Part shown: positions 1-5,936 of the stretch, piece after piece
Layout of the letters: each line of letters begins with the position of its first letter
How positions within the stretch are numbered: position 1 is the stretch's first letter
NCBI GenBank assembly: GCA_041666985.1
Contig: JBAYFV010000235.1
Span: forward strand, 1 to 5,936
Origin: GWF2-50-93 sp041666985
GTDB taxonomy: Bacteria > Verrucomicrobiota > Lentisphaeria > Victivallales > GWF2-50-93
DNA: 5,936 bases
Direction of reading: 5' to 3'
Translations under genes and position numbers: made by a program
Notes under the pieces: generated by a model
Seen by the model: only the letters and a program-made list of their open reading frames with translations
What the model was told of the DNA's origin: nothing
The model's database searches: none

Positions 1-282
1 CGAATCTCAATCATAATTAAAGACTATGTTTTGTTAACCATAGGATACAATATGTTTTTTTTGCGGATTATCAAGGGAAATTATTAAGTATTGCTAGATT
101 CCGTCCTTTTAGCATATAGCAATCAGCGGAAAAGAATCAGCAAATAAAAAACGCATTTTGAATTTCGGCGGTGTCTGGATTAAAAGATCAAGGGACGCAG
201 AAGCGCAAGCGCGTTGTGCCTTCATGATTTTCTGATTTATTTGCGACGGGGGATATGACTGGTCAACTTCGGAACGGCCTGC
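1..282. other. AT-rich non-coding flank, no gene recognised
   Basis: No convincing gene is visible here. One plus-strand frame is open from the window edge to a TAA at 85-87 (28 codons), but its product is low-complexity, rich in I, L, Y and N, and matches nothing I know, so I treat it as chance. A possible minus-strand promoter reading off the left edge is TTGATA (69-74), a 16-base spacer, then TATTGT (47-52). It is weak because the region is so AT-rich. The left end of the insertion sequence should lie somewhere in this stretch, and I see no terminator hairpin with a T-run for the transposase. A short GCGC-AA-GCGC pair near 203-213 has too small a loop to fold. Confidence 0.5.
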
Positions 283-1785
283 TCATGCCGAACTGAATCT
301 GATCTGGATTTTTCCGAGGGATTCCGGACTTGTCGCAAGCTCGGAGAAGTGCTGGCTCCTGAACGATTCGGCGAGACGTTTGACGAAATTTTTGATTGTG
401 CGGAAATTCTCCAATGTGGTTTCCGCCACCGACGCCAGAAATAATTTGACCTGTCCCGGCAATTTGCCGAACTCCCTGGAAATAAATTTCCTCTGGAGTT
501 TTGGAAACAGGTCGCTCCTCACCATCAGCTGGTTGAGCATGTGCGCCACCTGCAGCAGATAGTAATAGTTTTTCATGGCGAATCCGACTGTCCCGAAGTT
601 GTGTTCCAGCTCATACCCCCCGTTTTTCTGGATATTGAACATTTCCTCAACCACCCATCGGCATCGTGCCTCCTTCACTAATTGCACCACGTTATTTTCA
701 TTCGGCCTGGCATCCGTCAACCAGACAAACTTCCTCCTTTCAATTCCGTCCTTGGCGACACTCGTCTCCTCGCAGAACAGAACATGGAACTGATTACCTT
801 CATGCTTCATGTTCAGAGCCCATGAGATGTGTCGATAAACGCCTTTTTCCGGACTGTGATCGGTTGACTGCCCCGGAGACCTTTCGATTTGCCGGGCAGC
901 CGCCTGATATAGGGACGGGATAGAGCCGTCTTTCAGAGTGATGAAATATCCCCAGCCGTTACTTTCACATATGCGCAGCACGCTCTGATTCGCGTAAAGG
1001 CTGTCGAGCAATATGCACATCATCAGCCTGGGGAAGCGTTTCTTCAGGATTTTTTCCAATCGATAAAAGGCATTGAGTTCGCAGTCCTCCTTGTTGTACT
1101 CCTTTTTTGTCTCGATGAAGACAGTCGCCAGGGAAAGCCCCATCCCGTCCCCGGTGACAAGCTTTGCCTCAAGTGCGTAGTAGTAGCTGCAACGTTCGCC
1201 GTCTACGGTCTTGCACACGGAATTGGGACGGACGCCTTTGCGTGTGAAAAGATGGACTCCGTCCATCGCGATCATGAACTCACCGCTCGAATTGCGGTAT
1301 CTGTCCAGGGCGCGTGCTCGAATCAGGCTGTCAACCATTTCGCCGGGGATAAGTTCCATGCCTCCGGACGGATCCATGTTTTCCATGAGGTAGTTCATGG
1401 CTTCGGTGCTGGCGACACACTCCTCGTCCGTACCGCTCAGCACCATTAGATTGCGATGGAAGGCAGGAGCCCTCCTTTCGTTCTCCATCTGGTTGCGGCT
1501 GCCGCAATGGAACAGAAACATGGACAGGCCAAGAAAGAACAAATGCTCCTTGGAATAGACAACCCGTTCCGGCAGACGCGGCTCCGGCAGATTTCCCAGA
1601 CGTTCTTTGAAATCCGGGAAGAAATGGTCGAGCGTTATTTTCAGGAGGTCTGCGGCAACCGGTTCAGGCGCTTTAAGTTTTTGCTTGCGGCCCGCCTTGC
1701 TCTTACGTGTTGTTTGATTATTCTCTCGCCCATACGGTCGATTTCCTTGAGCAGTCTCCTTATCTTCCTGTACTCTTCCACCCAT
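283..1785 (-). CDS. DDE transposase, IS4-like fold
   Basis: This 500-residue protein should catalyse the DNA cleavage and strand transfer that move the surrounding insertion sequence. I see an acidic triad in the expected order: D175 in 'AMDGVHLF', D261 in 'LLDSLYAN', and E380 in 'RWVVEEMFNIQK'. R376-x3-E380-x6-K387 fits the R, E and K of the IS4-type YREK signature, but the tyrosine position (373) is alanine. A long insert between D261 and E380 fits the beta-strand insertion domain usual in this class. The first 40 or so residues are very basic and are encoded in the overlap with the upstream gene, so they may be constrained by that frame or bind DNA. The ATG at 1785 is chosen because AGAGGAGGT lies 6 bases upstream. 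No frameshift or stop breaks the gene, so it looks functional. The family call is firm and the subgroup is uncertain. Confidence 0.88.
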   Translation of the reverse strand: MGGRVQEDKETAQGNRPYGRENNQTTRKSKAGRKQKLKAPEPVAADLLKITLDHFFPDFKERLGNLPEPRLPERVVYSKEHLFFLGLSMFLFHCGSRNQMENERRAPAFHRNLMVLSGTDEECVASTEAMNYLMENMDPSGGMELIPGEMVDSLIRARALDRYRNSSGEFMIAMDGVHLFTRKGVRPNSVCKTVDGERCSYYYALEAKLVTGDGMGLSLATVFIETKKEYNKEDCELNAFYRLEKILKKRFPRLMMCILLDSLYANQSVLRICESNGWGYFITLKDGSIPSLYQAAARQIERSPGQSTDHSPEKGVYRHISWALNMKHEGNQFHVLFCEETSVAKDGIERRKFVWLTDARPNENNVVQLVKEARCRWVVEEMFNIQKNGGYELEHNFGTVGFAMKNYYYLLQVAHMLNQLMVRSDLFPKLQRKFISREFGKLPGQVKLFLASVAETTLENFRTIKNFVKRLAESFRSQHFSELATSPESLGKIQIRFSSA

Positions 1786-2027
1786 CTTGACACCTCCTCT
1801 TGCATGTCCACTGGCACATATACGGCTTTAGTTTTCCCTTTCACCTTGCTGGTCAGCAGGCAGCAGGGATGCTTCCTGCCTCCGCTTGCGCATCGGCAGG
1901 AAGGGTTCCCGCATTTGCGTCCGGTCCGGACGAATGAACCGGACATGAAAATCCCGCTCTCGCCCAGCTTCCTGATCCTCGCGCCGATGCGCTGCTTCAG
2001 CATCTCCGTCGAAATTCTGTCCCTCAT
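1641..2027 (-). CDS. DUF6788-like Cys-rich accessory protein of the insertion sequence
   Basis: This 128-residue basic protein resembles the small DUF6788-type proteins often found beside transposases, whose function is not established. A Cys/His cluster is visible: C39-x4-C44-x-C46 in 'CGNPSCRCA', then H53, C55 and C56 in 'HPCC', which suggests a small zinc-binding knuckle. It is followed by the family-like stretch 'KGKTKAVYVPVDMQEEVSRW' (residues 63-82) and a charged, probably helical C-terminal half (residues 76-121) that could form a coiled coil. A role in binding the element's ends or modulating the transposase is my inference. I prefer the ATG at 2027 over an in-frame TTG at 2033, because AGAGGAGGA gives the ATG a 7-base spacing but lies almost against the TTG. 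The last 145 bases overlap the transposase in another frame. Confidence 0.75.
   Translation of the reverse strand: MRDRISTEMLKQRIGARIRKLGESGIFMSGSFVRTGRKCGNPSCRCASGGRKHPCCLLTSKVKGKTKAVYVPVDMQEEVSRWVEEYRKIRRLLKEIDRMGERIIKQHVRARRAASKNLKRLNRLPQTS
1792..1800 (-). promoter_or_regulatory. Internal SD for the transposase, inside the upstream gene
   Basis: AGAGGAGGT lies 6 bases before the transposase ATG at 1785 and is wholly inside the accessory gene, where it encodes part of 'QEEVS'. It supports independent or coupled initiation of the transposase within the upstream frame. The same AGAGGAGG core precedes the accessory gene. Confidence 0.8.
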
Positions 2028-2034
2028 GCCCAAA

Positions 2035-2043
2035 TCCTCCTCT
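2035..2043 (-). promoter_or_regulatory. SD for the accessory gene; decides its start
   Basis: AGAGGAGGA ends 7 bases before the ATG at 2027. It sits only one base from an in-frame TTG at 2033, too close for initiation there, so it settles the start in favour of the ATG. Confidence 0.75.
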
Positions 2044-2078
2044 GTTTTTGGAATTCAAACGACGATTCCATATTGATT

Positions 2079-2106
2079 AGTATATATACATATCATATTT
2101 TGTCAA
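2079..2106 (-). promoter_or_regulatory. Insertion-sequence promoter (sigma70-like)
   Basis: A perfect -35 box TTGACA (2101-2106, minus strand) is followed by a 16-base AT-rich spacer and TATACT (2079-2084). The start codon of the accessory gene lies about 50 bases downstream of the -10 box, leaving a short leader. Transcription runs through both insertion-sequence genes and away from the protease. An overlapping TATATA is an alternative -10, but its spacing (14) is poor. Confidence 0.65.
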
Positions 2107-2211
2107 ATAAAAATCGCCGCGAAAAAGAAAATAATTAAAAAAATAATCAGGAGCAAACTTCAGGGAGAATTAGTGCGAAGAAAATCTGATTCTTTGTTGC
2201 TGCTGGTATCC

Positions 2212-2230
2212 GGTATCTGGCATCCAGACC
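2212..2230. repeat. Small hairpin, TCTGG-CAT-CCAGA core
   Basis: The core is a perfect 5-base stem with a 3-base loop, and GG/CC can extend it if TA is bulged. No T-run follows on the plus strand, so it is not a convincing intrinsic terminator. Its function is unknown. Confidence 0.4.
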
Positions 2231-2251
2231 ATGTTGCCACCCGGTGTTATT

Positions 2252-2361
2252 CCAGGAAAACCTTGTTGGCTATCCTTCGCGGTATGATGTGAACCCACGA
2301 TCCTGCATACATGTCCGGCAAAGTTTCCGTTTATGAATCAGTTATTCAAGGTTTTTCCTGG
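2252..2361. repeat. Separated 14-base inverted repeat upstream of the protease
   Basis: CCAGGAAAACCTTG (2252-2265) is the reverse complement of CAAGGTTTTTCCTGG (2347-2361) except for one extra T in the right arm. The arms are 81 bases apart. In single-stranded form they could make a long stem. Each arm is also preceded by TTATTC or TTATT, so the pair has some direct-repeat character too. It lies upstream of the -10 box, so it would act on DNA or on a longer transcript, or be a small decayed repeat unit. No function is established. Confidence 0.5.
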
Positions 2362-2371
2362 GTATCCCAGG
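2357..2371. promoter_or_regulatory. Palindrome at the -35 position of the protease promoter (possible operator)
   Basis: CCTGGG-TAT-CCCAGG is a perfect 6-base inverted repeat with a 3-base centre. It ends 9 bases before the TATAAT at 2381, covering the place where a -35 box should be, and the bases there do not resemble TTGACA. This suits a binding site for a dimeric regulator, either a repressor or an activator replacing the -35 contact. It could equally be part of the larger inverted repeat it overlaps. Confidence 0.35.
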
Positions 2372-2380
2372 CAGCGGATG

Positions 2381-2386
2381 TATAAT
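2381..2386 (+). promoter_or_regulatory. Candidate -10 box for the metalloprotease gene
   Basis: This is an exact TATAAT, 55 bases before the protease start codon. No good -35 lies 16-18 bases upstream, so a promoter here would probably need an activator or be weak. Confidence 0.45.
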
Positions 2387-2441
2387 ATAAGGCGTTTTTA
2401 AAGCCCTGTTTATGATACTGGAATAAATTACCGGACAAGTT

Positions 2442-3854
2442 ATGGACAAGAGAACTTCAAGAGTTGCCATGTCAGCCATTCTGCTGGCCTTGGTATTATT
2501 GTGCTCCTATCTTTTCCTGCTGGACAAGAAAAAAGGGGGGGCTTCAGGTGCCATACCGGTCAGTTCCACTTTGCCGGACAATGAAAGACACAAAGTGATT
2601 CCATCTGAAGAAGTGAACCTGGAAGAAAACTTTGAACCGCCTTCCTCCGAAGGCGTAGACCTCTTCCTGGACAATCCAGCTGCGGCATCGTGTACAAGTG
2701 AATCGGCGACGAGAATGAGGACGGCCCAGTTAAACAGGGACGGCATCGATGGTTTAACGCCGGGCGATATCTTGAAATTGAATCTCTTCGATGATTTTTC
2801 CTGTGATGCCAGGATTAACGCCAGTTATAGCGACGAGAACGGCGCGAAGGTTGTGACGGGTGTGATCGGTTCTGAAAAACAGGAGGGTTTCGTGTATATG
2901 TCCACAGCCGATGGGAAGACGGTCTCTTTTGTCGAGATCCCATCGGAAGACAAGAGCTTTTCGGCCGGCACTGGAAATGGATTGGACTATTCGATATTTG
3001 AGAATGACAGGAACAAGATGGACATCTTGAAAAATGGCGAAGATCTCGTGTCGACAATCAATATCAGGCTTCCAGACGGCAACCCAATGCCTGAATATCC
3101 AGTCTTCCAGCCTCTTGCGCCCAGCGATTTCTATTTGGAAAGCGATGCTTCCGACACCAGGATTGATGTAATGTTCGTTTATACGCGGCAGGCCCGGCTC
3201 TGGGCGGAGGGCAGCTACCAGGGGCCGATGGCCAACATCCTGGCCATTGCAGTGGCCAGGGCGAATACGGCACTTGCAAACAGCAAGGTCAAGGCGCGAT
3301 TCAGGATTGTGCGTTCACAGGAAATCCCATATAATGCTGCGGCGGAGAACAAGGGAAGCACCACGACAGACTTATACAGTATAACTTTCAACAATAGCAT
3401 TAAGGAGCTGCGGGACGCTTATGGAGCCGACATCGTTACTCTGGTCACCGCAAGCGACGACATCGGAGGGCTCGGATGGCTTTTCAACGGCAATCCGGAC
3501 TTGGCCTTCAATGTGTGCAGAGTCAAGCAGCTTGCCAATTCCTACACATTTGCCCATGAATGCGGACACAATCTCGGATGCGGACATTCGGCGGCGCAGG
3601 CGGGGAGCCTCAGGGGATATTTCCCCTATTCATCCGGTTGGCAATGGAAAGGTGCCGACGGGAAAGGCTATCATTCAGTGATGACCTATGGAAACAGTTC
3701 TTATCCTATCGATGTCCCCTACTTTTCCAATCCGTCAATTAGCTATATGGGCAGGTCGACCGGAGATGCGAAGGAGGCCAACAACGCACTTACGATCATG
3801 AGATTGAAGGATAAGGTTTCAACTTTCCGTCCATCGGTTGTCAGTCCGGAATGA
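2442..3854 (+). CDS. Secreted or membrane-anchored reprolysin-like zinc metalloprotease
   Basis: This 470-residue protein is a probable metzincin endopeptidase (M12B/reprolysin-like) exported across the inner membrane. Residues 1-8 are basic, and 9-27 form a hydrophobic segment serving as signal peptide or anchor, with no good lipobox ('VLLC'). Residues 30-95 are polar and low in structure. About 105-195 resembles the N-terminal pro-region of such proteases and contains 'GDILKLNLFDDFSCDAR'. The catalytic domain runs from about 238. It has zinc ligands H372, H376 and H382 and general base E373 in 'HECGHNLGCGH' (3555-3587), then a Met-turn at M414 in 'SVMTYG'. The C-terminal 'YFSNPSISYMG' and 'STFRPS' are typical of bacterial members. 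The substrate is unknown. C84 or C121 could serve as an inhibitory cysteine switch (inference). The ATG at 2442 is preceded only by a weak GGA at 6 bases, but it gives a sensible signal peptide. Confidence 0.85.
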   Translation: MDKRTSRVAMSAILLALVLLCSYLFLLDKKKGGASGAIPVSSTLPDNERHKVIPSEEVNLEENFEPPSSEGVDLFLDNPAAASCTSESATRMRTAQLNRDGIDGLTPGDILKLNLFDDFSCDARINASYSDENGAKVVTGVIGSEKQEGFVYMSTADGKTVSFVEIPSEDKSFSAGTGNGLDYSIFENDRNKMDILKNGEDLVSTINIRLPDGNPMPEYPVFQPLAPSDFYLESDASDTRIDVMFVYTRQARLWAEGSYQGPMANILAIAVARANTALANSKVKARFRIVRSQEIPYNAAAENKGSTTTDLYSITFNNSIKELRDAYGADIVTLVTASDDIGGLGWLFNGNPDLAFNVCRVKQLANSYTFAHECGHNLGCGHSAAQAGSLRGYFPYSSGWQWKGADGKGYHSVMTYGNSSYPIDVPYFSNPSISYMGRSTGDAKEANNALTIMRLKDKVSTFRPSVVSPE

Positions 3855-3862
3855 TCCATGTG

Positions 3863-5936
3863 TCAATGTTGCGTCAGCCTTTCAAAATCACCTTCCAACG
3901 AGAGCTTGAGTTCTTTTTCATCCAGGAAGAAGACATATATGGAATAATTGACGTGGTCATCGGGTTTGCGATGCCGGAGATATGATGCAAGCCTCGCGAA
4001 ACGGTATAAGTCGTAGATGACGAGGGTGCCCATCCAGTATTGATCTTCCTGATTCGCCGCAGCTGCAGGACAATTCTTTTTCATCCAGTCCTGGAGAAGC
4101 GACGGATTCCCAGCGGAACCCGCATTCTCGGAAATGCCGTAGAAGGCTTCGGCATTTCTCCGCAATTCCTGATAATCATCTTCATAGGCCTTGGACCACC
4201 ATCCAATAAATTTCATCTCTGAATAATCAATTTTAAACCGTGAATAATAAAGCGGCTGCAGCATTGTGGCGGAAAGAAGGTAGGCGCCAGGCTTGAGCCT
4301 TCCTCGGTAGGTGCACGCTTGAGGGACAATCATGATAGGATCTAAAAAGCCTGGCAGCCGTGAAGTGATTATGCCCTCAGCCTCTGGGGAACCTGAACCG
4401 AAATAACTGAAATAGACAGTTTGACTGCTTAATTCCTTTTGATTGACGTCCATCCATTTTTTTAAAGCAGGAAGTTCCTGTCCCCATTCCAGCGAGCTGT
4501 CAACCAGCATCTTATAACCCCCGGACGGTCCTCCTAGAACAGGGGAAATATAAGAGAGGTGGTTGGGGTGGTTCGAGATTGCAGCTGTAAAACCGGCGGC
4601 CAGCAGGAATCCCATGGCGATCTTAGGCCAGACGGCTTTAAGGTTGAAAATAAAAACCAGACCGCCAAGGAGAATGTATATGAATGGATATATTGGAAGG
4701 ATGTGGCGATGCCCTATGTTGATTTCACTGGTGATCATAATGGACATATAGACTCCGGCAAAAGTCAGAATCGGCAGGCAGTCGTATGATTTCCATGGAA
4801 TTGTTTTCCCATCACCGCCCTTGGTCGTGCCCCACGTCCAGAGGCAGGCGCCAACAGCCAGGATAAGCGCCAGCAGCATTGGCAGGCCTGTCTTAGCGAT
4901 GAACGTAAAGGGGAAATATATCATCCGTCCATTCCTGCTGGTTTCACCCAGAAGGAACGAGGGGCGTGATTCTACAAGACCGCCTAGGCTGGCGTAGTCC
5001 AGGAGAAATGCCTCCGGCAGCAAATGATGGTCCTTTGCGAAAACAAGCACGGGTTGCCTGCCCATGAGATTCTGCAAGTCAGGAGTTGCTCCTGTAGCTG
5101 TTGGAGGCGTGGAAGAATAGCGGAAGCCGTAGGCGGCCCATATCGTAATGAATACTATGACTGCGGCAATGGAAATTCCACCGGCAAGAACTGCCAATGA
5201 ATTCTTTCGTGATATTACTTCTCTGGCGTTGGCGCTGTTCCATCCGACTTTAAGAGGACGGTCTGCGGCCAGACGTATCAGAAGCAGAATCAATGCGACC
5301 GGACCGAAAACCAAACCGGATAATTTTGTTATAAGAAGAAGCCCGGCTGAAATTCCGAAAATTAATACAGTCAGCGGGGTGACACGGTGAAGAAGCGTCC
5401 AATATGACCAGACGAGGATGACGAGGAGTGCTGTTGCCGCGATATCCGCACCTATGATGCCGCTAAGAGAAATAAAGACCGGGCAGCTTGCCAGGAAGCA
5501 GAGCGAAATCAGCCCTCCGCCCGCGCCGAAAAGTTTTTTAGACCAGAAAAATACCAGCAGAGCAGTTGCCAGTCCGCATAGAATCATCATCAGCCTTCCC
5601 CGGAGCAATATATTGTGTGAGTCATTTCCGGAATTGTTCAGGAATGCCATACCAAGCGTGAATGATTCCACTCCTGAAAGGTGTTTGCGGTCCAGGGTCC
5701 GTCTGATTGTTTCCGGAGCTGGCGGCCTTATATCGGAGGATAGCAGCGGTAGTGCGGCAAGCTTCTGTCCAAGTATCATGTTGGCGGTAGACAGCCTGTA
5801 GTCATCGTATTTGAGCATGAAGTAGCCGGACATGATATGCGCAGTCTCATCGAAATGGACTGATTTCTTTCTTGCAGTGTCGATGGCAAGAAACAGGTAG
5901 AATCCTATGATTATGGCTGCGCTCAGGCCAATAACC
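3863..5936 (-). CDS. GT39-like polytopic membrane glycosyltransferase, partial (start beyond window)
   Basis: This GT-C type enzyme is expected to transfer a sugar from a polyprenyl-phosphate donor to a protein or lipid acceptor on the periplasmic side of the inner membrane. About 690 residues are visible. A first transmembrane helix is encoded at 5882-5935, then 'VHFDETAHI' with the family's Asp-Glu pair (5846-5851). Many hydrophobic segments follow, roughly ten in all. A loop has 'INIGHRHILPIYPF' (about 4682-4723), and a soluble C-terminal region starts with 'VDSSLEWGQELPALKKWM' (about 4455-4508); both are typical of related large GT39-like proteins. The ATG at 5833 is not the true start: the frame is open through it to the window edge, and starting there would remove the Asp-Glu motif. 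The usual Pro-rich 'NPP' after the first loop reads 'NMIL' here. Its stop lies 8 bases from that of the convergent protease gene. Donor and acceptor cannot be told. Confidence 0.82.
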   Translation of the reverse strand, partial: VIGLSAAIIIGFYLFLAIDTARKKSVHFDETAHIMSGYFMLKYDDYRLSTANMILGQKLAALPLLSSDIRPPAPETIRRTLDRKHLSGVESFTLGMAFLNNSGNDSHNILLRGRLMMILCGLATALLVFFWSKKLFGAGGGLISLCFLASCPVFISLSGIIGADIAATALLVILVWSYWTLLHRVTPLTVLIFGISAGLLLITKLSGLVFGPVALILLLIRLAADRPLKVGWNSANAREVISRKNSLAVLAGGISIAAVIVFITIWAAYGFRYSSTPPTATGATPDLQNLMGRQPVLVFAKDHHLLPEAFLLDYASLGGLVESRPSFLLGETSRNGRMIYFPFTFIAKTGLPMLLALILAVGACLWTWGTTKGGDGKTIPWKSYDCLPILTFAGVYMSIMITSEINIGHRHILPIYPFIYILLGGLVFIFNLKAVWPKIAMGFLLAAGFTAAISNHPNHLSYISPVLGGPSGGYKMLVDSSLEWGQELPALKKWMDVNQKELSSQTVYFSYFGSGSPEAEGIITSRLPGFLDPIMIVPQACTYRGRLKPGAYLLSATMLQPLYYSRFKIDYSEMKFIGWWSKAYEDDYQELRRNAEAFYGISENAGSAGNPSLLQDWMKKNCPAAAANQEDQYWMGTLVIYDLYRFARLASYLRHRKPDDHVNYSIYVFFLDEKELKLSLEGDFERLTQH

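Larger units (their letters stand above)
283..2106 (-). mobile_element. Two-gene IS4-like insertion sequence, apparently intact (ends not defined)
   Basis: The span given is the minimum, from the transposase stop codon to the promoter -35 box. It holds a DUF6788-like accessory gene followed by a DDE transposase, both on the minus strand under one promoter and overlapping by 145 bases. Both genes have full reading frames, strong SD sequences and intact catalytic residues, so the element could still be mobile. Clear terminal inverted repeats and target duplication could not be assigned by eye. Weak candidates are an inverted pair of AAAGAATCAG (131-140 and 2186-2195) and a 13/14 direct repeat (141-154 and 2104-2117), which imply incompatible boundaries. 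The true element is probably 1.9 to 2.1 kb. Family-level naming beyond 'IS4-like DDE' is not justified from sequence alone. Confidence 0.75.
2107..2441. other. 335-base non-coding gap with several inverted repeats
   Basis: No open frame here looks like a gene. The stretch probably contains the right end of the insertion sequence (very AT-rich from 2107 to about 2155) and then the upstream region of the protease gene. From 2200 on it holds short symmetric elements: a hairpin at 2212-2230, a separated 14-base inverted repeat (2252-2265 with 2347-2361), a 6-base palindrome at 2357-2371, and GGTATC at 2205, 2212 and 2361. It ends with a TATAAT box at 2381. I recognise no riboswitch or small RNA and no target-site duplication. 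Confidence 0.55.

Noticed and set aside
1..87. Open frame from the left edge to TAA (28 codons) as a truncated gene tail
   Set aside because: Too short and low-complexity, with no recognisable motif; AT-rich chance is the simpler explanation.
1670..1690. Possible -1 frameshift site (C AAA AAC) in the overlap of the two insertion-sequence genes
   Set aside because: The first base is C, so it does not fit the X XXY YYZ pattern; no clear stimulatory stem was seen, and the transposase has its own strong SD and ATG upstream of this point.
2031..2033. TTG start for the accessory protein, two codons upstream of the ATG
   Set aside because: The SD AGAGGAGGA would sit one base from the TTG, too close; the ATG at 2027 has normal spacing.
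1456..2076. Plus-strand 206-codon open frame opposite the insertion-sequence genes
   Set aside because: It is antisense to two well-supported genes, has no recognisable motif, and its product reads like a reverse-strand shadow.
2212..2230. Intrinsic terminator between the insertion sequence and the protease
   Set aside because: The stem is only 5 perfect pairs and no T-run follows on either strand.
2493..2507. Lipoprotein signal in the protease N-terminus (LVLLC)
   Set aside because: The residue before the cysteine is Leu rather than Gly, Ala or Ser, and the hydrophobic stretch continues past the cysteine, so it does not fit a lipobox.
5418..5801. Plus-strand 127-codon open frame opposite the glycosyltransferase
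   Set aside because: It lies wholly antisense to conserved glycosyltransferase sequence and has no SD or family features of its own.
1..5936. CRISPR array, tRNA, rRNA, toxin-antitoxin or defence system
   Set aside because: No regularly spaced repeats, no cloverleaf or rRNA sequence, and no small toxin-antitoxin-like gene pair was seen on either strand.

Overview
The window comes from a bacterial chromosome of moderate GC with ordinary bacterial signals: sigma70-like promoters and strong Shine-Dalgarno (SD) sequences on the insertion sequence. The sequence alone does not fix the taxon. A large GT39-like membrane glycosyltransferase with a 'DSSLEWGQEL' motif beside a secreted reprolysin-like metalloprotease would suit the Planctomycetes-Verrucomicrobia-Lentisphaerae group or other Gram-negative environmental or gut bacteria. 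That is an inference from family knowledge, held weakly.

Layout. Bases 1-282 are AT-rich flank with no recognisable gene. About 283-2106, on the minus strand, is an apparently intact two-gene insertion sequence. It has a near-consensus promoter, a 128-residue Cys-rich accessory protein (DUF6788-like), and a 500-residue DDE transposase of the IS4-like fold that starts inside the accessory gene in another frame. Bases 2107-2441 are non-coding and rich in short inverted repeats, ending in an exact TATAAT box. Bases 2442-3854, plus strand, encode a membrane-anchored or secreted zinc metalloprotease with HExxHxxGxxH and a Met-turn. Eight bases further on, in convergent orientation, is a minus-strand polytopic glycosyltransferase that runs off the right edge of the window. 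Its first in-window ATG (5833) is not the true start, because the frame stays open to the edge and encodes a first transmembrane helix and the family's Asp-Glu motif.

How the genes relate. The two insertion-sequence genes form one transcription unit, probably linked by translational coupling. The protease and glycosyltransferase are convergent, so they do not form an operon and nothing here ties their functions together. The insertion sequence lies upstream of the protease and is transcribed away from it. Its exact ends, and so how far it reaches toward the protease promoter, could not be fixed by eye.

I found no RNA gene, CRISPR array, phage gene, defence system or clear new system. The observations most worth a second look are the overlapping-frame insertion sequence, the repeat-rich protease upstream region, and the unresolved insertion-sequence ends.
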